DNA from: Thuidium tamariscinum
Lineage: Eukaryota; Streptophyta; Bryopsida; Hypnales; Thuidiaceae
DNA length: 64,000 nt
Direction: 5' to 3'
Assembly: GCA_947034885.2 (NCBI GenBank)
Contig: OX344751.2
Coordinates: forward strand, 46,715,082-46,779,081
Position 1 is the first letter of the stretch; each line of letters begins with the position of its first letter. Both the position numbers and the translations under genes were made by a program. The notes under the pieces were generated by a model, which saw only the letters and a list, made by a program, of their open reading frames with translations, had not been told where the DNA came from and made no database searches. Positions 25,618 through 35,175 of this stretch are shown piece after piece.

Positions 25618-26540
25618 ATGGATGACGTTTTCAACCTCCAGATGGGTGACATTCCCAATCTCCAAATGCACGATGTGATTGCTTTACTGCAACAACTACA
25701 ACAAGTGAATGCTAACCTATGAAATCCCATGAGCAACTCCAAGCTATTCACACTCCAATTCAAGTTTTAGCTCTTGTACCAAATCCAGTCCCGCAAGCGG
25801 TATAAGCGCCAAAAGAACCTCGAATAAGTTTGCTAGAGAAGTTTGACGGAGATCGAACGAAACTTTGAGATTTTGTCAATCAAGTTCGACTTATCTTCCG
25901 CCTTCAACCACACAAATACTCAACAGAAGAAAGAAAAATCGGACTCATTGGAACGCTGCTCGCCGGAACTGCATTATCTTGGTTTTCGTCATTACTGGAG
26001 AAAGATTCTCCACTTTTGGTAAACCTTGATCAATTCTTAAAAGAATTTAGCAGAACATTTGGAGAAAGAGATCGAACCCTTATAGCAACAACAAAACTTC
26101 GAACGCTACAACAACGATCGCGCCTAACTTCAGCATACGTTACAGAATTCCAACAACTTGCTTGTGACCTCAATTGGAACGATACGGCTCTCATCACCAT
26201 GTTTCGATGGGGACTCCGCGATGATATCAAAATTTTGTTGTTGAATTTGCCTAAACCAACAACTTTGTCAGAAACCATTACTCAAGCAATTGACTACGAC
26301 AATCGACTGTTCGAACAACAATATGAACGATGATTGCTCTTCGAATCATATCGAGTAGATTACGCAGCTCCAGTCCGTCAAACATCTTCGAGTACTTCCA
26401 CCGCAGAGCCTATGCAAATCGATACTTCGAGAGTTAAGAAGTTAACTGAAGAAGAGAAAGAGCGACGTCGTAGGGAGTACTTGTGTTTATATTGTGGAGG
26501 CAAGGACCACGCCGTGAAGAATTGCCCTGTGAAAATTTAA
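25618..26540 (+). pseudogene. gag pseudogene of the chromovirus
   Basis: The frame opens at an ATG at 25618 (MDDVFNLQMGD...), shifts by one base near 25,715, then continues in a frame carrying a gag capsid-like region (LLEKFDGDR..., YVTEFQQLACDLNWND, FRWGLRDDI). It ends in a CCHC zinc knuckle (CLYCGGKDHAVKNC, about 26487-26528) that would bind RNA during particle assembly. Stops at 25803 (TAA), 25866 (TGA), 26331 (TGA) and 26538 (TAA) interrupt it; each can be explained by a single C-to-T change. The shift to another frame before protease could be natural or a mutation. Confidence 0.8.
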
Positions 26541-26629
26541 GGATCAAAGCCGTACAGATTTCGGAGCACGTCAAATAATTTTGAGACAAGACACAAGGAA
26601 AACGACAACAACCAGCCACATTAGGGACT

Positions 26630-28885
26630 ATGCGGCTGACAAGTGTTGCTACGTCATCATGTCCTATCTTATCTTATGAACCTTCTCGTTGTTTTAATAT
26701 CCCGCTTAAAATAGATTTTCATCCACATAGCATAAATGTTAAAGCCTTGTTAGATTCTGGAGCCTCTGCTTGCTTCATTGATAGAGACCTTGTAAAACAT
26801 CATAATCTTCCTATAGTCCGTAAAAAATACCCTGTGGCGATAGAGGTTATCGATGGTAGACCCTTGATTTCAGGAGATGTCACTCACGAAACTAAACCCT
26901 TAGACATTATCTTAGAATGACACCGAAGTACTATTATATTCAATATTATTAGTTCTCCTTCTAATCCTCTCGTCTTAGGCCTCTCTTGGTTAGAGATGAT
27001 CAATCCGGATATAGATTGGAAAAAGCGAAAGTTAACATATCGAACCGTAGTTTCTCATATTTCGTCTAAACACCCTAGAACTATTCCAAACCCACGTTCT
27101 CTCCAAATCCGAGAGTCCAAGGTCAAAGTTCCGTTGATGGTTGGTGCCCGAGCGTTTATGAGAGCTGCCAAAAAAGGGAATATATTTGCGATTTATACAA
27201 CCCCAACATCTCAACCCATTCAAGAATCAACCAAATTATCAACAGAATACGATGAGTATCGAGACGTATTTGAAAAGAAGAACGCTGATACACTTCCTCA
27301 ACATCAACCGTATGATTGTGGCATCGAACTCCAAAAATGTGCGCAACCTCCATTTGGTCCAATCTACAGTCTTTCCCAAAATAAGCTTGCTGCATTATGA
27401 GATTACCTTGATGAAAATCTGGCAAAGAACTTCATCCGACATTCTAAGTCATCTATTGGAGCTCCTATCCTATTTGTCAAAAAGAAAGATGGCTCTCTTC
27501 GGATGTGCGTGGACTATCGTAGACTAAATAAGGTTACAATCAAGAACCGATATCCATTGCCACTTATCTCAGGACTTCTTGACCAACTCGGACAAGTAAA
27601 GATTTACACCAAGATCGATCTTTGTGGAGTGTACAACCTAGTGCGTATCAAAGAAGGTGACGAATGGAAAACGGTGTTCCGAACTAGGTATGGACACTTT
27701 GAATACAATGTCATGCCTTTTGGTCTTATCAACGCACCTGCCATCTTCCAATATTTGATGAACGACGTATTCCGAGAGTTTCTAGACGATTTTGTTGTCT
27801 GTTATCTCGACGACATATTGATTTTTTCCAAGAACGAAGAAGATCACATCAACCATGTTCTACTGGTATTGGAGAAGTTATGCATTGGTGGACTATACAC
27901 CAAGATGGAGAAGTGCATCTTCCACCAACCCCATGTCGAATTCTTGGGCTATATCACATCTGGAGAGGGTCTATCCATGGATCTAAAGAAGATTCAAACA
28001 ATCATCAATTGGAAGAAATCGACTAGTGTTCGAGACGTACAATGTTTCCTCGATTTTGCAAATTTTTACCGAATCTTCATTCAAAACTATTCCAAGATTG
28101 CTGCTTCGTTGACCCGATTGACTTGCAAAGACAAGCTCGAGTGGAATGATGAAGCAGACCAAGCATTTGAAGCCTTGAAGAAGGTGTTTACAACAATGCC
28201 TATTTTGATGCATCTTGACTTTCAAAAGCCGTTTTTCTTATAAACGGATGCTTCTGACTTTGCCCTTGGAGCGGTCCTTTCACAACCCGACCAAGACGGA
28301 CGCCTCCATCTTGTCGCGTTTCACTCGCAAAAATTTACTGCTGTTGAGATCAATTATGAGATACATGACAAGGAGCTCTTAGCCATTGTTGACTCGTTTC
28401 AAGAATGGCGTCATTTTCTCGAAAGAACTCAACATCCAGTCACGATCTACACCGATCACAAGAACCTTGAGTACTTTATGTCTGCCAAAGTATTGAATCG
28501 ACGACAAGCCCGTTGGAGTATTTCGCTTTCGTGGTTCAACTTCGTGATCACGTACCGTCCTGGTTCCCAGCAAATCCGGTCCGATGCTCTTTCTCGATGA
28601 GTGTACCTTGCACCCAAGGAAGGAGATGCAGCTTACGACCAACAAAAGACTACCTTTTTCAAACCTCAACAACTTCAGTTAAAGACCGTGCGCACCACAA
28701 CTTCGGTGGATGCATCTTTTTTTCAAGATATCCAAGTAAGTTTACAATCCAATCCATTGGCCTTGAAATTCAAGAGCAATGCTGACATCTCCAATTCAAG
28801 AGAATTTCCAAGTCCAGACTCTCAAGTCCTTAATTCAGAGGTTATAGATTCGGAATCCCCAAATCAAACTACTTCCAGTTCATGA
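26630..28885 (+). pseudogene. Protease-reverse transcriptase-RNase H pseudogene
   Basis: One reading frame carries an aspartic protease with the catalytic DSGA (26753-26764). Reverse transcriptase follows with YPLP, the FGL(I)NAP block and the catalytic YLDD at 27803-27814. RNase H comes next with [14 protein letters not shown], the [11 protein letters not shown] block and YTDHKNL. Together they would copy the element RNA into DNA. Stops at 26918 (TGA), 27398 (TGA), 28241 (TAA) and 28598 (TGA) break it. The 27398 and 28598 stops fall where related elements carry arginine, so CGA-to-TGA changes are the likely cause. The RT catalytic residues are preserved. Confidence 0.9.
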
Positions 28886-28974
28886 ATTTTCAGATCACGA
28901 GAAACACTTCGAGATAATATTGACCCAAGATTCCAGTTCTGAGATAGGTTGTTATACTACTAGGGTTTATTTTA

Positions 28975-30261
28975 TGTCCCTGAAGGCCCATGTCGACTTC
29001 GAGTGCTCCAGTCTCGACACGACTTTCCATCGGTGGGATACTTTGGTTACAATAAGACCATAGAGCTGATATCTAGAGACTTTTGGTAGCCACAAATGTG
29101 GAAAATCGTGAAAGACTACGTTACAACATGTGACACCTACTCTAGATCCAAGATCCCTCGTCATCGACCATACGGGTTACTTCAATCGCTATCGATTCCA
29201 GAAACCCCATGGACTTCATTGTGGACCTTCCACTGTCCAAGACTTTTGACTCCATCTTCGTTGTCGTTGACCGGCTTACCAAGATGGCACACTTCATTCC
29301 GTACCACAAGACTGTAATCGACGAAGAAACAGCAAGACTCTTTGTAGATAACATCTACAAACTTCATAGCTTACCTAACGACATCATCTCTGATCGCGGA
29401 ACGCAATTCACATCCAAGTTCTGGCAATCTCTATTCAAGATTCTAAGCGTTGAAATCAAGTTATTTTTAGCATACCATCCTCAGATCGATGGCCAAACTA
29501 AGCGCGTCAATCAAATATTGGAGTAGTACCTGCGATGTACCATCAACTACCATCAAGATAATTGGGTGGACTTGTTGCCACTTGCCGAGTTTGCTTACAA
29601 CAATACGTTACAAGGGTCTATCCAACAGATCCCCTTTTTTGCAAACTACGGTCATCACCCAAGATTTGATCAATTCAACTTGAACATTTTCGAAAATCTA
29701 GCTGCTATGAATCTTGCTATCCGATTATTTGATATTCAGAAGCAGATGAAGTAGAGCTTCATCGAAGCTCAAGAACACCAGAAAACCAACACAGACAAAT
29801 TTCGCAAGGAACATCCTAAGATCTTGATTAGAGACAAGGTATGGCTACTCCGTCAAAATTTGAGGACTCGACGTCCATTTGACAAACTCGACTACCGCCG
29901 CCTTGGACCATTTCTAGTGGTCAAGTAAATCAACAAGGTGGCCTACCAATTGGAATTACCCGCTTCTATGAAGATCCATCCTATGTTTCACGTCTCTCTC
30001 CTCGAGCCGTATAAGGAGTCAACACTACCAGACAAGGTTCAAGAACCTCCTCCACCAATAGAAATTGAAGGTAACGAAGAATTTGAAGTCTCGGAGATTC
30101 TTGACTCTTGCATTCACCGTCGACGACTCGAATATCTTGTGCATTGGCAGGACTATGACGTCATCGAAAGGATCTGGGAACTTGCCTCAAACCTTGAGAA
30201 TGCCATTGAAATGATTCAGGAATTTCATCGACAATATCCTCAAAAACCAAGAAACGTTTGA
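28975..30261 (+). pseudogene. Integrase-chromodomain pseudogene
   Basis: The N-terminal HHCC zinc-binding region is damaged: the second His is Tyr (codon at 29039) and the last Cys is Tyr (29138). A TGG-to-TAG stop lies at 29087. A deletion near 29,205, apparently between two copies of ATGGACTTC, shifts the frame. The catalytic core shows MDFIVDLPLSK and SDRGTQF, but the third acidic residue is Lys (DGQTKRVNQ, codon 29500-29502), so the D,D(35)E triad is lost. Stops at 29524, 29752 and 29926 follow. The C-terminus (about 30082-30230) is a chromodomain (EFEVSEILD...LEYLVHWQDYD...WELASNL), which would direct insertion to marked chromatin. Confidence 0.9.
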
Positions 30262-30770
30262 GTTCAAAGCATCTGAACCGCCACCAGTACCAATTTCTGT
30301 AAGATTGCCTTGGTGCAGGTGCAGATACAGAGACTTTGAATTAAAACGGTGGTGGTATCGATGAGGCAACGACGCACTTGTCTAGCTCAGTTTGCGGGGA
30401 TAGGCCTTCGAACTCACGTCGGCCGAAAATGGTGTTAGGATCGCAATCGCCACCTCGCCGATGTCTCGTATTACCAACCGGACGGTCTTATACCAATTCG
30501 CAACACCCGCCTACTATTCCTGATGAACTACCCTACTATTCCTACCGCCGCCCGCCGTCTTCGAAACATTCTTTACCGCTAATGGTTCTTCGACAACCGT
30601 AACGGTATTCCGTACGCCGCCTTCTGCCACCAGCATCGACATTCGATTTAACGGATTCCCGTACCCTGTACATTCTTTTCTTTTGTCTGGTCCAAGTGAA
30701 TCCCACGTGAACATTCTCTTTTTTAGCTTTATTATTGGTCCACAGGGGAACTTGTGGAACTCGTTCCTTG
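30262..30770 (+). other. Non-coding 3' region of chromovirus
   Basis: About 500 bp between the chromodomain and the polypurine tract. The base composition is GC-richer and CpG-containing. No open frame with a recognisable product on either strand. Confidence 0.5.
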
Positions 30771-30782
30771 AAGGGGGGGTAA
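30771..30782 (+). other. Polypurine tract
   Basis: AAGGGGGGGTAA lies immediately upstream of the 3' LTR start (TGTCACGG at 30783), the position of the plus-strand DNA primer in LTR retrotransposons. Confidence 0.85.
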
Positions 30783-31360
30783 TGTCACGGATGTGCCATA
30801 CCAGACTTTATTCACACTCTACGGATTCCCGTGAAACATATAATGATATAGTTTAGTGGTTAATAGTTTAGAGTAACTTCTAGAAGGTTCTAGAACCTTC
30901 GACTAATATTTAAAACTTTCCACTAGTTTCCAAAAGCTTCCACAAGCTTCCGTATAGTTCTTGTAGTTTCCGGAAGCTTCCACAAACTTTCGGAAGCTTC
31001 CATACGAGTCTAAATGCTGGAAGCTTCCGGAAGGTTCTGCTTGACCTTCGTAGATTTCGGAAGCTTTCGGAAGGTCCCATGGGTGCTTCCTAAGGTCTTT
31101 AGGACCTTACTCCGGAAGTTTCCAAAAGTCTAGTATAAGTAGAGAGTTGAGGGCCGTTGCTCTTCACTCTCTTCAACACCAGTTGTACCCCAGTCTTGTA
31201 TTGACTTCTTGTTATCAATACATCTTTTACTTCTCTCACTTTGAGTTATAGTTTGAGTCACTTGTGAGGAATCCCCTCATTTCTAGTCCAATCTTGTCCT
31301 TGTTTGAGGTTTCCCCTCAATTCTGATCTTGGTTCCGTCCAAGAGTTGCCATCCGCAACA
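30783..31360 (+). repeat. 3' LTR of the chromovirus (578 bp)
   Basis: Matches the 5' LTR from TGTCACGG to CGCAACA but keeps about 60 bp of GGAAGCTTCC-type repeats that the 5' copy lacks. A TATA-like TATAAGTA occurs near 31,135 where the 5' copy has TACAAGTA. The sequence CTTGTTATCAATACATC near the end is shared by both. Confidence 0.92.
30878..30900 (+). promoter_or_regulatory. Perfect five-unit heat-shock element in 3' LTR
   Basis: The same five alternating TTC/GAA units as in the 5' LTR are unmutated here. Additional sites are TTC-CG-GAA-GC-TTC at 30968-30980 and the four-unit GAA-GC-TTC-CG-GAA-GG-TTC at 31020-31037. Confidence 0.7.
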
Positions 31361-33067
31361 GTATTAACGTTTAGTGTCCAACACGATTGGCACTAATTCA
31401 ACGTTTAGCATCCAACAAAGTAATGTTACTAGGTCCCTCGGGTGGGAAAAAATATTGAGTCACATTTTAAGTTAACTCTTTGTGTAGTCATTAGCTCGTT
31501 TTCAGTTTAGATAGCTATTAGTCCCACTTAAGTGGTAAAATCAATTAGTGCTTTTGGAAATCCAACACTAGCCACGACACCTCAACCAACCCGGCACTAC
31601 AGCTAGCCAGTTAGCCGGACACCGCAGCCGGACACCAGCTAGAGACCGCGGCCATCCAGCCAATCCGGGGGTCTTGGAGGTCCAGGAGTCTCAGAGGGCC
31701 TTGGGGTCAAGGGGTATTGGGGTTAGAAAATAGTTTAGAGAATAGTGGGAGTAGAAAATAGTTAGGGAAAAGTTTAGAAGTAGAAAAGAATTTAGGGAAG
31801 AGTAGATGGGGAAATATTTAAGGGAATAGTGTAGAATTAGAAAACAATTAGGGAAAATAGTTTAGGAAGGAGTCTAATTAGAATTAATTTAAGAGGGATA
31901 ATTAGAACAAGTGGGACTGGCAACCGATTGGGACCAAGAAATGGCTATGGTGGATATGGCGTGGAATGCAGCGGGATTGGAGGACGCCACCACACACACC
32001 TTGGAGGTGGGCTCCTAACTCTAACTCACATTTTTCCTTCTTTGATGCAAACATTAGATCAAATAAGCGGTTAGGATCAAGGGCCGTAGGATAATTGTAA
32101 TTAGGAACCTGCGATTAATTGGTATGGAATGAACCGAAAGAACAACCATGAGTTAGAAGGGACAAATAAAAAAGAGAATACAACATGAAGAGTAGACTAA
32201 AAGAAACCAATACATGAAGGGACAAGTAAAAAAGAGAATACAACATGAAGAGTAGACTAAAAGAATCCAATATGTGAAGGTAGATTAAAGAAGTACAGGA
32301 CATAGAGGTAGGATAGAAAATACCATACGTAGAGTAGAATAAAAAAATATAAGACATAGAAGTAGGATAGAAAATACCATACATAGAGTAGATTAAAAGA
32401 ATACAAGATATAGAGGTAGGGTAGAAAATACCATACATAGAGTAGATTAAAGGAATACAAGATATAGAGATAGGGTAGAAAATACCACATGTAGAGTAGA
32501 TTAAAAGAATACAAGACATAGAGGTAGGATAGAAAACACAACACGAAGAATAGATTAACAACATACAAGATATCGAATAGACCAAGAGAATGCAGTACTT
32601 ACGATTGGGTTAGAGAAGACAAGGTAAAAATAGAAGCCCAAATGCATTAAGTAGGAATAGGAAAGCATAATATAAGAAGGGGGTCCAACCTACTCGGGTA
32701 GGAAAAGGAACAACGCCTAAGTAGGATCAATCCACGCATTAGGATAGGTAGGTTAGTAAAAAGATCCATTGCTTGGAAGGCACAATGGATTGATGCTTAG
32801 ACACCCATAGGTAGTAAGAATCATTGGTACAAGAGCTTGATTGTGATCGTTTGATTCCAAGGGTGGGAATAAAACGCCCACATGCCTAAACACTTCTATA
32901 TTCTTTGTAAACCACTTTGAATATGTAATTTTGTAGCAACTTTATGTATATAGCGAATTCGATCATGCTTTATATAGTAGATTTGCTTGCAACACTGTGA
33001 TTATATGTTGTTGTCTTTGCGCGTCAAAGATTCGGCTGAAGCCTAAGAACGCCTTTTTTTGGCGGGA
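31361..33067. other. Older segment resuming after the chromovirus
   Basis: Starts GTATTAACGTTTAGTGTCC, containing a duplicated AACGTTTAG(T/C)(G/A)TCCAACA word (31366-31415) and a GCCGGACACC duplication near 31,615-31,640. The stretch 31,720-31,920 is purine-rich (TAGAAAATAGTTAGGGAA-type repeats). No host gene is seen. It is probably the other half of the 22,871-24,706 unit. Confidence 0.4.
32157..32580. repeat. 60-bp and 54-bp minisatellite
   Basis: Two 60-bp units (GGGACAARTAAAAAAGAGAA..., starting at 32157 and 32217) are followed by about five 54-bp units marked by GGATAGAAAATACC at roughly 32311, 32365, 32419, 32473 and 32527. Because 54 is a multiple of three, the minus strand stays open for about 150 codons and would read as a hydrophobic 18-residue repeat. 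Nothing else suggests that it is a gene, so I treat the open frame as a by-product. Confidence 0.8.
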
Positions 33068-33075
33068 GCACTGGG

Positions 33076-34076
33076 CTCGGGTGGGTCACTCTTTGTATGT
33101 TTCATACCCCCCGTGCGGCAAGGGGGTATTTTTGGGGGGGCTATTTACCTCAAAGGCTCAAATAAATGGTCCCCTATAATTACATAATTTGTGAAAATGT
33201 CCTATATTATGGCACCCTATACTTACTTATATTTCATAAGTGAAAGTATTTTTTTGTAAGATATTTTCCTTATAAGGAGAAAAAGTGAATTGAAGAGAAA
33301 GTTAAAAGTAGGAAGATTAGAGAGAAGATAAAGAAAATTTGTATGAAAAGTTGAGATGTTTAATTACTTTGCTCAATATTCTTTTTCGTTGTCACATCCT
33401 TTTTGTATATAGAATTTAGTCAAGCGAACTAGTATGACAATTTTACCACTTGCAATACACAAAATCCAAAAATTGAATGTATAAGAACCTCTACAGTCTA
33501 CAATGTATAAAAAACACAGTTTGACAATACATGAAAGGAAAACAATAGAATCATGGTTTATAGAAATTATAATGCTTTGAAAAGTGAGATACAGATTGCA
33601 ATGGAAAGTTCACATAACCCTAACTTGAAGCTCAAAGTCCATCCACACATCTTTAGCTACATCTCCATTGCCCCTATTTTCATCCATCCAAGGTCTATTA
33701 CTCAATACAACACAACAACTAGCTAAGCAAACATCATGTAACACCTTTATATTCTAATTACTTTGTATAACCAACTATGCAAACATCATTTACCACCTTT
33801 ATACTCTGATTCCTTTATTTGTACAACCAACTCTAAATACAATTGACCCTACTAAATACAATTTCCAAGATCCTAATCTCTAGTCCTTAAATTATATGTA
33901 AAAAATTTTAATACTTGAGGTTTTTTAGCTACCTATTTTATTTATAATGCATCTTTGACTTTGAAAGTCCCCTACTTTATTTGTAAATCCTTTATAAAAT
34001 TTACCTTGAAACGATAAAGTCTATGCTATATTATGCCGCACATGGTTTTTAAAATGCGGGAAGTGACCTACCCGAG
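33076..34076. mobile_element. hAT-like non-autonomous element with 8-bp target duplication
   Basis: The exact 8-bp flanking repeat GCACTGGG is at 33068-33075 and 34077-34084. Ends are inverted: CTCGGGTGGGTCACT...GTGCGGCA on the left and, read inward from the right, CTCGGGTAGGTCACT...GTGCGGCA. The 1,001-bp interior is AT-rich without a transposase. Shared terminal words link it to the 11544-11840 MITE, which would be a shorter derivative of the same family. Confidence 0.8.
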
Positions 34077-34084
34077 GCACTGGG

Positions 34085-34974
34085 CTTCAAAAGGCATCGG
34101 GTACATTACAGGATGGGTTTGATGCGGTAGTTGGCTAGGTTAGCAGTGCCATAGTAGCACCCAACCCGACCAAGCTATGACTTTGCCCCACCCCACCCAG
34201 ACTTTTGTCCGTTTTCACTGTTGCACTCTTCAAATGAAGTTTATATGGTTGCAATGATTTTGCAAAAAATTATAGGTGCACATTATTACTAATCAAAGTA
34301 TTTGAGCGGTTGCATTTTGGATCACCTTCAATCTCATTTTTCCAAAAATACGCATGCTTTTTTGCGTTTTTTGCACAATTTCTGGACTCTGAACTAGCAT
34401 ACCTTCCGCCCATTCACTACAACAAATGGTAAGTCTTCTTGCCAAAATTCCAAGCTAAGATGTTTCATTATATGATATTCTCACGAATTTCACAATTTCA
34501 AATCTTGATTCTATGGCAGTTGCTTGTGGGAGCCATTCCAATTGCTCTTACGATCCAAGCTCCATCTGCTATACATTAGAGAAGCCTATTTTTCTTCACC
34601 AATGTAGCACCTATTTAAACCGAATCCAACTGAAAATTTTACCCACCGAACTTCAACCACAACAGCTTACATCGGTACGGTTAGATTATGCTTTAGCCAT
34701 TTGATTCAACCGCTAGAAATGAAAATCTAAATTTGTTTCTTCTAGAGCAGCACCACCCTAGAAAACAAGCGGCCCTAAAGGGTTAACTTTGTTGTTTCAA
34801 TATTAAAAAATCCTGTACATAGTTATATTTTTTCTTTTTTCTTTTCTTTCATGTGAGTCTATCATCCCTTAGCTTCCCACACTCCAGCACCTCAATTTCA
34901 GATTTTTTGAATTCAAAGTAATGCCCAAATTCCGCGGAATTAGGTCCTCCGCACCCACTAATAAATTAAAGCGG
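34085..34974. other. Intergenic region upstream of the PHD gene
   Basis: No recognisable gene. An orphan TTAA-type element end (GGCCCTAAAGGG-TTAA) lies at 34771-34786 without a visible partner. The composition turns sharply GC-rich at about 34,975. Confidence 0.5.
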
Positions 34975-35175
34975 TTCTCCCCGTCGATGCTGACCGTACA
35001 CGGCACCCGCTCCCTCACCAGGCCGGTCCCAGCGCGCCCGGCCCGTGAGTGCCGCCGAGCCTCAGCCTCGGGAGGCCCGGCCGCGATAAAGTAAAAGGCG
35101 CGGGGCGAGGGGCGGGTGCGAGTGCTGGTAAGGATGTGTAAAGTATATAAACCGAGCCGGGCCCCGACAGGCCGG
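34975..35175 (+). promoter_or_regulatory. GC-rich promoter with TATA box of the PHD gene
   Basis: A CpG-dense block (GGCCCGGCCGCG, GCGCGGGGCGAGGGGCGG) stands out from the AT-rich flank and ends in TATATAA at 35144-35150. Transcription would start about 30 bp downstream, near 35,178. This is the only strong promoter-like signal upstream of the 37273 start codon on this strand. Confidence 0.55.

Larger units (their letters stand above)
24707..31360 (+). mobile_element. Ty3/gypsy chromovirus, full-length but inactivated
   Basis: This is a complete LTR retrotransposon in the order LTR, gag, protease, reverse transcriptase, RNase H, integrase, chromodomain, LTR. It starts with TGTCACGG and ends with CGCAACA. 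The 5-bp flanks GTATC (24702-24706) and GTATT (31361-31365) form a target duplication with one change. About twelve in-frame stops and several frameshifts break the coding region, so it cannot be autonomous. Integrase motifs such as LEQYLRC...NYHQDNW look more like fungal-type (Tcn1-like) chromoviruses than the common seed-plant clades; this is from memory and not a computed tree. Confidence 0.93.

Noticed and set aside
28241..28243. TAA before TDAS as possible programmed readthrough
   Set aside because: The element has about a dozen other stops and several frameshifts, so ordinary decay explains it.
32115..32585. 156-codon minus-strand frame with hydrophobic repeats resembling a membrane protein
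   Set aside because: It arises from a 54-bp minisatellite whose unit length is a multiple of three; no promoter, homology or unique sequence supports a gene.
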